A stretch of DNA of 64,000 nt, taken from positions 41,248-105,247 of the forward strand of contig JAVBWK010000009.1 in the NCBI GenBank assembly GCA_036677505.1, written 5' to 3'. This DNA comes from UBA2227 sp036677505 (GTDB lineage: Bacteria; Bacillota_I; Bacilli_A; Erysipelotrichales; Erysipelotrichaceae). Of this stretch, positions 43,026 to 51,107 are shown one piece after another (the first letter of the stretch is position 1; every line of letters starts with the position of its first letter). The position numbers and the translations under genes were made by a program. The notes beneath the pieces were generated by a model that did no database searches, had not been told where the DNA came from, and was given only the letters and a program-made list of their open reading frames with translations.

Positions 43026-43775
43026 ATGATTAAAAAACTGTTATATTTGACGATTGGTCTGCTTATGATTATTGCTGTGGAATCTATCAGTAAGTACAGC
43101 TTTCTTCTGACTGATCAAATTTATCCGATATTAGCTTTTGCAGATAAAGGCAACTCTTTTTTGTATATTACATTGCACCACATATTCCAAGGGTTGATTG
43201 CATTGGCACTGATCATATTGATTGCTCGGGTCAACTCTGAGAAGCCTTCTGCCATGGGATTGAATCTGAATCAGTGGCGATACTCCATCAAACGGGTGGG
43301 TCAGTTTGCGCTACTGTGGTTTGTGATTCAGTTTGGTATCGGTTATGCGATCATGGTGCAATCACCGATAAATAATCTCTTTTCCTTTGAACTGACCATA
43401 AAGAACTATGTCGGATATTTCTTGTTTCAAATCCTTTTGTCCGGCACCAGTGAAGAGCTGCTGTACAGAGCCTTATTGATGGGCGGATTATTGCTTTTAG
43501 GCAAACGTTTAGGATTTTCTGATAAGGCAGCCATCGCATATTCGGCATTAACTTCGATGATTGCTTTTATCATCGGACACATCGTTTACACTCTTTCACC
43601 GTTTCAGATCATCTCTTATAATGTTTTACAGCTGTTGACCGTTGTAATTTTTGGCAGTTTTTACACATATCTGTTTATCAAAACCAAGAGTGTTTTCGGT
43701 GCCATGCTGGCCCACAATGTTCTAAACGGTGTCATCGTATTCTCGTCACTTTGTTTAGCCATAATCTTTGGATAA
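43026..43775 (+). CDS. CPBP family intramembrane metalloprotease
   Basis: 249 aa with six to eight membrane segments. The CPBP (Abi/CAAX-like) motifs are present: 'GTSEELLYRALLM' (EExxxR), 'FIIGHIVYTL' with the metal His, and 'AMLAHNVLNGVI' (HxxxN). Members cleave in the membrane or mediate bacteriocin self-immunity. Ribosome site is weak (GGAAAG). No bacteriocin gene is nearby. Confidence 0.88.
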   Translation: MIKKLLYLTIGLLMIIAVESISKYSFLLTDQIYPILAFADKGNSFLYITLHHIFQGLIALALIILIARVNSEKPSAMGLNLNQWRYSIKRVGQFALLWFVIQFGIGYAIMVQSPINNLFSFELTIKNYVGYFLFQILLSGTSEELLYRALLMGGLLLLGKRLGFSDKAAIAYSALTSMIAFIIGHIVYTLSPFQIISYNVLQLLTVVIFGSFYTYLFIKTKSVFGAMLAHNVLNGVIVFSSLCLAIIFG

Positions 43776-43815
43776 TCATGGATCATTTACTTAAATTACA
43801 CAATTAATGCAAATG

Positions 43816-43839
43816 AAAAGATTGCCTCGGCAATCTTTT
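43816..43839. terminator. bidirectional terminator between CPBP and Gfo/Idh genes
   Basis: AAAAGATTGCC-TC-GGCAATCTTTT; T-runs form on both strands. Confidence 0.75.
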
Positions 43840-43841
43840 GC

Positions 43842-44864
43842 TTAACGTAAGTTTTCTTTCGCTGCTTCAAGGATGGACAGCACCGCAAGAACCTGTTCGT
43901 CTTTAACGATTTTTGGTTTTCCTTCAAGAATGATATCATGCAGATCATCATACAGACGACCGTAATCCGTCACTTCCGATCTTACCTTTTCAATGATGTG
44001 TTCGCCTTGATCATTGACATAGCTCAGGGTTCCCCATTTTGCCTCATCTTCAACCTGAAAGGAAGCATGGATCGGTTCTGCTGACTTAACCGCGGACAAA
44101 TGCCCTTGGGATTGCTTGGTGAATGATCCCTTGGTCCCATGAACCAAGAAACGCGGATAATCGATCGATACAAATAAGCTGGATGCCACAGATACTTTCA
44201 TGTTTCCATAACAGAATTGTAAGTCAAAGTAATCCTCTGCACCATCGGCCGTTAAACTGCGCACATCATAAACCACGCGCTGAGGAGCTCCGAAAAGCGA
44301 AACGATCTGATCAAAATTATGAACACCTAAACTGTAAATGAACCAGCCTTTTTCACGAGGACCGTTTTTGATGGGATCATACGGTTTATAGTAGTCATAG
44401 TGGGACTCGATTTCAATAATATCTCCCAGTTTGCCACTGTCAAGTACTTTCTTAAGCGTTAAGAAATCCGCATCATATCGGCGGTTATGGTTGACATAAC
44501 AGATCAATCCTTTTTCTTTGGCTAAGTCAAAGACCTCTTTGGCCTCTTTCTCAGTCGGAGCAAACGGTTTTTCAACCAGCACATGCTTCCCGGCATTGAG
44601 CACAAGCTTGGCATAATGGACATGAGTGGCATCCGGTGTATTGATGACGACACAGTTAATGTCCTTATCCGACAGAATATCATCCAGATTTTCGGTAAAT
44701 ACATAATCCGGATACAGTTTCTCGCGCTGACGTTCCTTAGGATCACTTCGATCTTCCGGACGGCGGTAGACACTCTTGATTTTGATGTGACTGCGATGGC
44801 GGATGTAGGGCAGATGATATCGTATGACACTGTTACCAAATCCGATGAATGCAATGGTGAGCAT
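43842..44864 (-). CDS. Gfo/Idh/MocA family oxidoreductase
   Basis: 340 aa from ATG at 44864 (minus) with AAGGAGA upstream; a longer open frame reaching 45059 overlaps the next terminator and is not used. Rossmann N-terminus 'TIAFIGFGNSVIRYHLPYI', 'VFTENLDDILSDKDINCVVINTPDATHVHYAKLVLNAGKHVLVEKPFAPTEKEA' with the EKP motif, and 'IYSLGVHNFDQIVSLFG' with catalytic His. NAD(P)-dependent oxidoreductase, probably on a cyclic polyol, sugar or biliverdin-like substrate. Confidence 0.92.
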   Translation of the reverse strand: MLTIAFIGFGNSVIRYHLPYIRHRSHIKIKSVYRRPEDRSDPKERQREKLYPDYVFTENLDDILSDKDINCVVINTPDATHVHYAKLVLNAGKHVLVEKPFAPTEKEAKEVFDLAKEKGLICYVNHNRRYDADFLTLKKVLDSGKLGDIIEIESHYDYYKPYDPIKNGPREKGWFIYSLGVHNFDQIVSLFGAPQRVVYDVRSLTADGAEDYFDLQFCYGNMKVSVASSLFVSIDYPRFLVHGTKGSFTKQSQGHLSAVKSAEPIHASFQVEDEAKWGTLSYVNDQGEHIIEKVRSEVTDYGRLYDDLHDIILEGKPKIVKDEQVLAVLSILEAAKENLR

Positions 44865-44923
44865 AACATTTCTCCTTTTTGATAAAAAAAGCATATCACG
44901 GATTGGTGGTATTGAAAAGGCAG

Positions 44924-44945
44924 AAAAAAACCGGAGTTTTCCGGT
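44924..44945 (-). terminator. terminator of CAP-domain gene
   Basis: Minus strand ACCGGA-AAAC-TCCGGT followed by TTTTTT. Confidence 0.85.
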
Positions 44946-44955
44946 CTGATTCGAA

Positions 44956-46131
44956 CTATTTTCCTTTATAGAATATTTGGGCCCAGTGATAACGGCCGGA
45001 CTCACTCTTGGTGATACCGATGCCGATATCGGAATACTTATCGCTAAGCAAGTTGGCACGATGTCCGTCGGACTTCATCCACGCTGCAACGACTTCCGCA
45101 GGGCTCTTGTATCCCAAAGCCAGGTTTTCACCGATATAACGATAGGAGAAATCCGGATCATCGAATACTGTGAAGAAACGGCTGCCATCGGGGCGGGTGT
45201 GTGAGAAAGAAGTAAGCAGTTCTTCGGAGCGGATTTGTGCTCCGGCAGCAATATAATCGTTGTACTTCAGAATGGAAACGCCGGCTTTCTCACGTTCGAT
45301 ATTGGTCAAGCGGGCAACTTCAAGTTTCCAGTCAGATTCCGGGACTGAAGAAACAGCAGATTTTACAGTGATGGTAACGGAATCGCTGAATTTCCCGTCA
45401 TTGGTCGTTACAGTGATCGTTACATCTCCGCTGGATTTTGCGGTAACTGAACCTGTAGAAGAGACGGTAGCGATTTCGGCATTCGATGTTTTAAACGTAA
45501 CGGTCTTATCGGTGGCATTGGCAGGGCTCACTGAAACGCTTAAGCCGACGGTTTTATTGATAAACAGGGAAGTAACGGACGATTGTAGGGAAACAGAAGA
45601 TACGGAAACAGTTGCAACCGGAGTCGGGGTTGGAGTCGGGGCGGGCGTCGGTGTCGGAGCAGGCGTTGAAATTTTGGTTTCGATCGTTTTTGCAACAGCC
45701 GGCTCTTCTTCAACGATAGCATCAGAAATCACAAATGTGAAGGAGGCTTCCAGTTTCGCCGATGCGCTGGCAACTTTGACCGTAGCTTCTCCGGCTGTCA
45801 AAGCCAGCAGATAGCCATCCTGATCGATGGTTGCATTTAAGGTATCCACACTGTAAACCAAATCTTGGGGTAACAATGAAGGAATATTTGCGCTGACGTT
45901 CATTTGAATCGTGTCACCGACGGTCAGTTCGCTTCGTGATGCAAAGAGTTGAAGATAAGAAAGCTGAGCGACAGCGGTATCCGGTTTGACTTCTTCCGTC
46001 CTTTGGGTTTGAACAACCAAAAGATTGCTTCTTTCACTTTCCTTGGCTATTGTATTCGGCTGAGCGAATACAATGGTGATTGCGGAAATCATGATCAGTA
46101 CTGTCAGTCCGGCGATGATTTTCTTAAACAT
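44956..46131 (-). CDS. secreted protein with Ig-like (Big_2) repeats and CAP/SCP domain
   Basis: 391 aa from ATG at 46131 (minus), GGGAGG seven bases upstream. Order: signal peptide (residues 1-24, ends ...VFAQ), first Ig-like repeat about 55-135, Pro/Thr linker of the PTPAPTPTP kind about 150-175, a Big_2 repeat about 178-260 ('VSVSPANATDKTVTFKTSNAEIATVSSTGSVTAKSSGDVTITVTT'), and a C-terminal CAP (YkwD-like) domain about 270-391 with 'LTNIEREKAGVSILKYN', 'SFSHTRPDGSRFFT', 'IGENLALGYKSP', 'WMKSDGHRANLL', 'HWAQIFY'. Likely cell-wall or matrix linked. Three c-di-GMP riboswitches precede it. Confidence 0.92.
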   Translation of the reverse strand: MFKKIIAGLTVLIMISAITIVFAQPNTIAKESERSNLLVVQTQRTEEVKPDTAVAQLSYLQLFASRSELTVGDTIQMNVSANIPSLLPQDLVYSVDTLNATIDQDGYLLALTAGEATVKVASASAKLEASFTFVISDAIVEEEPAVAKTIETKISTPAPTPTPAPTPTPTPVATVSVSSVSLQSSVTSLFINKTVGLSVSVSPANATDKTVTFKTSNAEIATVSSTGSVTAKSSGDVTITVTTNDGKFSDSVTITVKSAVSSVPESDWKLEVARLTNIEREKAGVSILKYNDYIAAGAQIRSEELLTSFSHTRPDGSRFFTVFDDPDFSYRYIGENLALGYKSPAEVVAAWMKSDGHRANLLSDKYSDIGIGITKSESGRYHWAQIFYKGK

Positions 46132-46143
46132 GGTGATCCTCCC

Positions 46144-46164
46144 GTGTTCTGAAAGAAAGAACAC
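46144..46164 (-). promoter_or_regulatory. hairpin abutting the Shine-Dalgarno of the CAP gene
   Basis: Minus strand GTGTTCT-TTCTTTC-AGAACAC, seven pairs, ending next to GGGAGG (46138-46143). One arm also pairs with the outer stem of the third aptamer, so it may be an alternative fold controlling translation. Confidence 0.5.
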
Positions 46165-46259
46165 TTCCTTTGGAAACTGGCTGCCATCCCGAATGGGGAA
46201 GGCCCTATAGCTTTGCGTCCTATCCTTTCGGATAGTTTGCCGTTATCAGTAAATTGTTC
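46159..46259 (-). ncRNA. c-di-GMP-I (GEMM) riboswitch, gene-proximal copy
   Basis: Minus strand GGCAAAC, P2 with GAAA tetraloop (ATCCGAAAGGAT), GGACGCAAAGC, P3 arm, GGCAGCCAGTTTCC: the GEMM-I core. Outer arms GAACA (46255-46259) and TGTTC (46159-46163) are followed by TTTC. Core 46172-46242. Confidence 0.9.
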
Positions 46260-46293
46260 AGTATTCTTGGGAGATGGTTCTTGGTAAGAAAAA

Positions 46294-46394
46294 GAACAAT
46301 CTCTTTGGAAACTGGCTGCCATCCCGGATGGGGAAGGCCCTATAGCTTTGCGTCCTATCTTTTCAGATAGTTTGCCTTTATCAGTAAAATGTTC
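46294..46394 (-). ncRNA. c-di-GMP-I (GEMM) riboswitch, middle copy
   Basis: Nearly identical core (46307-46378) with P2 ATCTGAAAAGAT. Outer arms GAACA / TGTTC (46390-46394, 46294-46298) precede a run of five T, so the closed aptamer resembles a terminator. Confidence 0.9.
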
Positions 46395-46424
46395 AACAAA
46401 CAGACGATGCGGATAAAATCAAAA

Positions 46425-46527
46425 AAGAACGCCATCGTGGAAACTGGCTGCCATCCCGGATGGGGAAGGCCCTATAGCTTTGCGTCCTGACCTTTCGGAC
46501 AGTTTGCCTTTTCATTAAGTTGTTCTT
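46425..46527 (-). ncRNA. c-di-GMP-I (GEMM) riboswitch, promoter-proximal copy
   Basis: Core 46439-46509 with P2 TGTCCGAAAGGTCA and the same P3. Outer arms AAGAAC (46522-46527) and GTTCTT (46425-46430) lead into TTTTTT. Confidence 0.9.
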
Positions 46528-46546
46528 CGTGAAAAAATATTAACAT

Positions 46547-46576
46547 AGAATACTAATAAAGAAAAGAGTTAAACAA
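46547..46576 (-). promoter_or_regulatory. promoter of riboswitch array / CAP gene
   Basis: Minus strand TTGTTT (46571-46576), 18-base spacer, TATTCT (46547-46552), placed 20 bases before the first aptamer. Confidence 0.5.
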
Positions 46577-46593
46577 TGATTTTTCGATCGTTT

Positions 46594-46608
46594 TGACATG
46601 AAATGTCA
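46594..46608. promoter_or_regulatory. palindrome TGACAT-GAA-ATGTCA
   Basis: Six-base perfect arms around GAA, in the 310-bp gap between the CAP-gene promoter and the flavodoxin promoter; a possible operator for either divergent unit. Otherwise I see no gene in 46577-46782. Confidence 0.4.
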
Positions 46609-46782
46609 CAAAAATGCAATTTATTACTCACAAATCGTCAAAAAAGGCAAAAAATCAGGCTGTTTAGTCTGTAAATCTGTACTTACATCCACTCAAAAAT
46701 CTGAAAGAACAGGTTGCGTTTTCAGTCATATTTTCAGCATTTTTCTTCTATGTGTATATTCTGTCACAATTGCTTTAATTGC

Positions 46783-46811
46783 TTGAAAAGGGGATGAAAA
46801 GAGTGTAATCT
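46783..46811 (+). promoter_or_regulatory. promoter of flavodoxin operon
   Basis: TTGAAA, 17-base spacer, TAATCT. Confidence 0.5.
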
Positions 46812-46837
46812 ATAACTAGCAGAATATGGAGGAACTT

Positions 46838-47293
46838 ATGAAAATTGCGGTTGTCATATACTCCTACACAGGAAATACTTTTTCGGTAGGGCAGAAAATC
46901 GTAGAATTTCTTAAGAATCAGCAACATGAGGTCCGATTGATCCGTGTAAATGTCATCAATGATCAGCCCAGCAAGACAGAGATTGAACTAGGTAATACAG
47001 AGTCCGTAGCACCGTATGATAAGGTTGTTTTCGGTTCGCCTGTACGGGCGTTTTCGTTAGCCCCGGCGATGATCAGATATCTTCAGCAGGTCGAATCTTT
47101 ACAAGGGAAACCGGTCAGTTGTTTTGTGACAAAACAGCTGCCTTTTCAATGGACCGGTGGCACAGGTGCACTAAACAGAATGGTTGCATTGGTAAAAGAA
47201 AAAGGTGCGGTCATCGGCAAAAAGGCTGTGATCAACTGGGCAAGCAAAGAAAGAGAAAATCAGATCAGTGAGTTTGTCCGCAGTCTGGTCTGA
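46838..47293 (+). CDS. flavodoxin-like protein
   Basis: 151 aa from ATG 46838 after TGGAGG. FMN-binding start 'KIAVVIYSYTGNTFSVGQKIVEFL' with the phosphate loop S-Y-T-G-N-T, then 'YDKVVFGSPVRAFSLAPAMIRYLQQ' and 'VSCFVTKQLPFQWTGGTGALNRM'. Soluble electron carrier or FMN oxidoreductase. Stop overlaps the next start (TGATG), which encodes a membrane FMN-binding protein, so a small redox pair is likely. Confidence 0.88.
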   Translation: MKIAVVIYSYTGNTFSVGQKIVEFLKNQQHEVRLIRVNVINDQPSKTEIELGNTESVAPYDKVVFGSPVRAFSLAPAMIRYLQQVESLQGKPVSCFVTKQLPFQWTGGTGALNRMVALVKEKGAVIGKKAVINWASKERENQISEFVRSLV

Positions 47294-47676
47294 TGATGAA
47301 AATTTGGACCAGAGGGTTGTTGATTGCCATGGGTTGTCTGCTCATTGCAGGAATCATTTCATATGTGTATATACAGTCAAATCTTGAGGGATTGGTTACA
47401 AGGATAGTAGAGACCCCGGATTTAACCATAAAAGAAAACGGCCAATATATAGGTTCATACCGTGTGTTTCCGGTATCTGCAAAGGTTGAGGTAACGGTCA
47501 GAAATCATAGAATCGAATCGATCAGCATTCTTGAACATCGCCATGGTCAGGGGAGCAGCGGTGAGTTGATTATTCTCAAGATCATTGAAGTGCAGTCATT
47601 GGATGTTGATGTGATCAGTGGGGCTACTTACAGCAGTCAGGTGTTAAAACTGGCGGTTGCGGATGCACTGAAATAG
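47293..47676 (+). CDS. membrane-anchored FMN-binding domain protein
   Basis: 127 aa. One N-terminal membrane helix (LLIAMGCLLIAGIISYVYI), then an extracytoplasmic FMN_bind domain ending 'DVDVISGATYSSQVLKLAVADALK'. The S-G-A-T-Y-S-S motif is the site where ApbE transfers FMN onto Thr in NqrC/RnfG/PplA-type proteins. It may pass electrons outside the membrane. ATG 47293 or 47296; translation coupled to the flavodoxin. Confidence 0.9.
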   Translation: MMKIWTRGLLIAMGCLLIAGIISYVYIQSNLEGLVTRIVETPDLTIKENGQYIGSYRVFPVSAKVEVTVRNHRIESISILEHRHGQGSSGELIILKIIEVQSLDVDVISGATYSSQVLKLAVADALK

Positions 47677-47742
47677 GCTCTTTGTGAAATAATTCATTTT
47701 CGACACCATATGTATGTAAATTGTCGAATTGTAAATATGTTA

Positions 47743-47757
47743 TGTTAAGCGCTTTCA
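47743..47757. promoter_or_regulatory. cre site (CcpA) before glycerol operon
   Basis: The reverse complement reads TGAAAGCGCTTAACA, close to the consensus TGWNANCGNTNWCA. It lies just before TATACT (47760-47765), the likely -10, so CcpA would block the promoter. Confidence 0.75.
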
Positions 47758-47765
47758 TTTATACT

Positions 47766-47960
47766 GAGACTGTAGGGTTTTTATAGACATCGGGAATGAA
47801 TAAGCAGTCAGTTTCATTTTCCGAGACCGAAATTGGATTGAACCGTTGGCGGCAACCGGGCATAGAAGCCATTCATTGAAAATGATCAACGATGGCAATG
47901 ATTGGTTTCTGGGAGTCGGCGCGGTCAAGATAGGCGAAAGCTAAGAAAGGAAGAAAGAAT
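47766..47960 (+). ncRNA. structured leader of the glycerol transporter operon
   Basis: About 190 nt with no gene. Hairpins visible by eye: 47790-47824 (TCGGGAATGAA pairing TTCATTTTCCGA with one bulge), 47843-47859 (CCGTTG / CAACCGG around GCGG), 47868-47895 (GCCAT / ATGGC). A distant pairing GACCG (47825-47829) with CGGTC (47921-47926) could close the last two. It fits no riboswitch class I know and no clear terminator is present. Candidate regulatory RNA. Confidence 0.45.
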
Positions 47961-48332
47961 ATGAAGTTTATCAGAGGTGTACTTGGGTACATGATAGCTG
48001 GTATGATCGTTATGTCCGTTTGGGGACCTTTCGTTCAAGTCGAATCCTTCGGCATTATCGGCGGTTGGTTGGCAGCATTTGCTATCATCGGACCAATGTG
48101 GTTCATGAACCATTTCCTTGGTTTAATTTACCACGAAGAGGGCTCCACGTTTGTTGACATGGGGTTAGGTATTGCATTAGTAGGTATTTTCCGCGATGTA
48201 TTCTTGTATGATGGCGTGGCAACATTTATGGCTGCTGTTCCTACGATGTTGTTAGTTGCTCTCGGAGCATCTTTAGGAGGCTTTGCAGCTGCTAAAGTAA
48301 GTGCTGATATGGCTAAAGGAGGTAAAGCATAA
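47961..48332 (+). CDS. Lin0368-type putative glycerol transporter subunit
   Basis: 123 aa with about four membrane segments (GVLGYMIAGMIVMSVWGPF; GIIGGWLAAFAIIGPMWFM; VDMGLGIALVGIFRDV; AAVPTMLLVALGASLGGFAAA). Together with the next gene it matches the Lin0367/Lin0368 pair, annotated as a putative glycerol transporter because of its link to glpK, which also follows here. AGGAAG lies before ATG. Overlaps the partner by one base (TAATG). Confidence 0.8.
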   Translation: MKFIRGVLGYMIAGMIVMSVWGPFVQVESFGIIGGWLAAFAIIGPMWFMNHFLGLIYHEEGSTFVDMGLGIALVGIFRDVFLYDGVATFMAAVPTMLLVALGASLGGFAAAKVSADMAKGGKA

Positions 48333-48676
48333 TGACATTCCCAACATTGCCTGCAATGGTCGCAACCGTATTCGGTGGTTTCTTGTTCCCGTTCTTGATT
48401 TGGCTTCTTTGGGGTAAATTAGTTGAAAACTTTGGCACATTCGGCGGATGGATGGCTGCACTGTTTGTTGTTGGTACAACTTGGACCATCAACCATGGTG
48501 TCGGCATGATCACGCAATCCGGTGGTTCTTGGGTTGATATGGGGCTTGCTGCCGGTGTTGGTTTAATCGTTGCTTCTACTGTTAGCGGCGGTAAATTCGG
48601 CAAAGCTGTTCCTAATATCCTCGCTGCAATCGTCGGTGGTGTATTAGGTGGGTTAATCTTATCATTCTTCTTATAA
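48332..48676 (+). CDS. Lin0367-type putative glycerol transporter subunit
   Basis: 114 aa, about four membrane segments. It is visibly related to its upstream partner: both share '...FGGFLFPFLIWLLWG / GGWMAALFVVGTTWTINHGVGMI... GGSWVDMGLAAGVGLIVAS' style strands with 'GGW', 'W.INH' and 'VDMGL'. The pair likely forms a heteromer, each with a copy of the same fold. glpK begins 23 bp later. Confidence 0.8.
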   Translation: MTFPTLPAMVATVFGGFLFPFLIWLLWGKLVENFGTFGGWMAALFVVGTTWTINHGVGMITQSGGSWVDMGLAAGVGLIVASTVSGGKFGKAVPNILAAIVGGVLGGLILSFFL

Positions 48677-48699
48677 GAGTCTAATAAAGGAGGACAATT

Positions 48700-50187
48700 A
48701 TGGAAAAATTCGTATTGGCAATTGATCAGGGGACAACGAGTTCCCGTGCCATTATTTTCGATCAAAAGACCAACATCGTTGGCGTAGCTCAAAAAGAGTT
48801 CACACAGATTTTCCCGAAACCGGGTTGGGTTGAACACAATGCAACCGAAATTTGGACCAGCGTATTGGCCGTTTTATCTGAAGTATTCATTACCACAGGT
48901 ATCAAACCTGAACAAATTGCCAGTATCGGTATCACCAACCAACGTGAAACTACCGTTGTTTGGGATAAGAAAACTGGTTTACCGATTTACAATGCTATCG
49001 TTTGGCAATCCCGCCAGACAGTTCCGATTTGCGACGAAATCAAAGCTGCTGGTAAAGCTGATTTGTTCCGTAACAAAACCGGTTTGGTCGTCGATGCTTA
49101 CTTCTCCGGAACCAAAGTGAAATGGATTTTGGATCATGTTGAAGGCAGCCGCGAAAGAGCAGAAAAAGGCGAATTGTTGTTCGGTACAATCGACACATGG
49201 TTGGTTTGGAAATTAACAGGCGGAGCAGCACACGTTACCGACTATTCCAATGCTTCCAGAACATTGATGTACAATATCTATGAATTGAAATGGGATGCTG
49301 AATTATTATCGATCCTGAACGTTCCGAAAGCATTATTGCCGGAAGTTCTGCCTTCGAGTTATGTATACGGCAAAACCGCTCCTTATCATTTCTTCGGTCA
49401 GGAAGTTCCGATTTCCGGTATCGCCGGTGACCAACAAGCCGCTCTGTTTGGACAAGCTTGCTTCCAACCTGGTATGGCTAAGAACACTTATGGTACAGGA
49501 TGCTTTATGTTGATGAACACAGGTACAAAACCGGTTCCGAGCAAAAACGGCTTGGTTACCACGATTGCTTGGGGACTCGACGGTATCGTTGAATATGCAT
49601 TAGAAGGTTCAATCTTCATCGCTGGTAGTGCAGTACAATGGTTACGTGACGGCTTACGCATGGTCAGAACAGCTCCGGAATCGGAAGAACTGGCAAAACA
49701 TGTTGAATCGACCGACGGCGTATACGTTGTTCCGGCATTTGTAGGCTTGGGCGCTCCGTATTGGGATGACAAAGCTCGCGGTGCAGTATTTGGATTAACA
49801 CGTGGTACAACGAAAGAACATTTCGTTCGTGCAACATTGGAAGCAATCGATTACCAAACTCGCGATATTCTGCAAGCTATGGAAATCGACTCGGGCATTA
49901 AGCTTGCTGCATTGAAAGTTGACGGCGGTGCCGTTAAGAACAACTTACTGATGCAATTCCAAAGTGATATCTTAGGCGTACCGGTAGAACGTCCGGTCGT
50001 TCAAGAAACCACCGCTTTGGGTGCAGCATTCCTGTCCGGTTTGGCAGTAGGATTCTGGAAAGACAAAAACGAAGTTACCCACAACTGGAAACTCGATCAT
50101 CGTTTTGAACCGGTTATGCCTGCTGAAAAACGCGAAGACTTGTACGCAGGTTGGGTCAGAGCTGTTAACGCAACTCGCCAATTCTAA
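48700..50187 (+). CDS. glpK: glycerol kinase
   Basis: 495 aa, full length. FGGY kinase: 'LAIDQGTTSSRAIIFD', 'WVEHNATEIW', 'GITNQRETTVVWDKKTG', 'IVWQSRQT', 'TWLVWKLTGG', 'GIAGDQQAALFGQAC', 'YGTGCFMLMNTG' and 'LKVDGGAVKNNLLMQFQSDILGVPVERP'. It phosphorylates glycerol to glycerol-3-phosphate with ATP. AAAGGAGG lies before ATG. In an operon with the two transporter genes behind a cre site; the product feeds the oxidation operon at 51108-54175 on the other strand. Confidence 0.97.
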   Translation: MEKFVLAIDQGTTSSRAIIFDQKTNIVGVAQKEFTQIFPKPGWVEHNATEIWTSVLAVLSEVFITTGIKPEQIASIGITNQRETTVVWDKKTGLPIYNAIVWQSRQTVPICDEIKAAGKADLFRNKTGLVVDAYFSGTKVKWILDHVEGSRERAEKGELLFGTIDTWLVWKLTGGAAHVTDYSNASRTLMYNIYELKWDAELLSILNVPKALLPEVLPSSYVYGKTAPYHFFGQEVPISGIAGDQQAALFGQACFQPGMAKNTYGTGCFMLMNTGTKPVPSKNGLVTTIAWGLDGIVEYALEGSIFIAGSAVQWLRDGLRMVRTAPESEELAKHVESTDGVYVVPAFVGLGAPYWDDKARGAVFGLTRGTTKEHFVRATLEAIDYQTRDILQAMEIDSGIKLAALKVDGGAVKNNLLMQFQSDILGVPVERPVVQETTALGAAFLSGLAVGFWKDKNEVTHNWKLDHRFEPVMPAEKREDLYAGWVRAVNATRQF

Positions 50188-50216
50188 TACAAACCCTCCG
50201 AAATCACCCCATCTTG

Positions 50217-50246
50217 AAAAGCACGGATTCCATCGTCCGTGCTTTT
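50217..50246 (+). terminator. terminator of glp uptake operon
   Basis: AAAAGCACGGA / TCCGTGCTTTT with an eight-base loop. Confidence 0.85.
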
Positions 50247-50259
50247 CTCTGTTTGTATT

Positions 50260-50281
50260 AAAAAGCACGCTTTCGCGTGCT
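50260..50281 (-). terminator. terminator of spo0A
   Basis: Minus strand AGCACGC-GAAA-GCGTGCT followed by TTTT, overlapping the stop codon. Confidence 0.8.
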
Positions 50282-51068
50282 AGTTCAGTGTAATCAAATC
50301 TTGTCTGATCTTCTCCAATACCAGGTTGATATATTCGGAGTTTGAAGGACGCTTGCCCAGATCACGGTAATTCATCTCCTGCAGGAAACCTTGAAGAGTT
50401 TTATTATTTTCTCCATAGGCCAATGATAAACTGTGGCGCATAGCCTTATCCACATTGGCACTGCTGGTTCCATAGTGAGAAGCTACATAAGGGTAAATAT
50501 TCTTGGTGATTGAGAACACGGTTGTATTCTCATGAAGCAGGTGATTGATGGCAAGATTGAAGTATTTATAACCTAATGTATGAGGAGGTAATCCGCTGTC
50601 AATCAGAAATTTTGATACGATACTGTTTAGGTCTGAAGCCTTAGCTACCGTTAGACCATTCTTTGAGTCTGTGATATTTGAGAATCCTTCCCTAAACGAA
50701 ATATTGGTGATCCGATGTGCCAAATATTCAAAGGAATAAGGTTTAAGCATATAGAACGATGCACCAAGATGAAAGGCATACTTGACAATGCTTTCCTGAC
50801 TTAATTCACTGCTCATGATTACTTTTGTATTCTCGAGCAGCTTTTCTGCATTAGCTCTCTCTAAAAAACCGAGTCCGTCAATCTGAGGCATGATCATATC
50901 TAGCAGAATAACATCCGGCCGTAACTTTCGCAACTTATCCAGACCGTCAATTCCGTTGTAGGCGACACCAACGACTTGAATGTTCTTATGCGGTTCAAGA
51001 TAGTATCTCAATTTATCACACATATCGCAATCGTCATCAATGATCAGTAATCGAATATTCTTCTCCAA
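50280..51068 (-). CDS. spo0A: sporulation master regulator Spo0A
   Basis: 262 aa from TTG at 51068 (minus), eight bases after AAGGGGG; an ATG at 51089 stands before that ribosome site. Receiver domain 1-125 with acidic pocket (LLIIDDD), phospho-acceptor Asp in 'VILLDMIMP', and Lys in 'LKPYSFE'. Effector domain with 'DSGLPPHTLGYKYFNLAINHLLHENTTVFSITKNIYPYVASHYGTSSANVDKAMRHSLSLAY', the recognition helix of Spo0A binding the 0A box. Suggests a spore-forming or formerly spore-forming host. No sporulation genes lie nearby. Confidence 0.95.
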   Translation of the reverse strand: MEKNIRLLIIDDDCDMCDKLRYYLEPHKNIQVVGVAYNGIDGLDKLRKLRPDVILLDMIMPQIDGLGFLERANAEKLLENTKVIMSSELSQESIVKYAFHLGASFYMLKPYSFEYLAHRITNISFREGFSNITDSKNGLTVAKASDLNSIVSKFLIDSGLPPHTLGYKYFNLAINHLLHENTTVFSITKNIYPYVASHYGTSSANVDKAMRHSLSLAYGENNKTLQGFLQEMNYRDLGKRPSNSEYINLVLEKIRQDLITLN

Positions 51069-51107
51069 AAAGCCAACCCCCTTTCTCAATACCTCTTCTC
51101 AATAAAA

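Noticed and set aside
44865..45059. Long N-terminal extension of the Gfo/Idh/MocA gene
   Set aside because: It crosses the CAP-gene terminator and overlaps that gene; the internal ATG has AAGGAGA and starts the Rossmann fold.
46598..46786. 62-aa frame upstream of the flavodoxin
   Set aside because: No ribosome site, starts in a palindrome and overlaps promoter sequence; composition looks non-coding.
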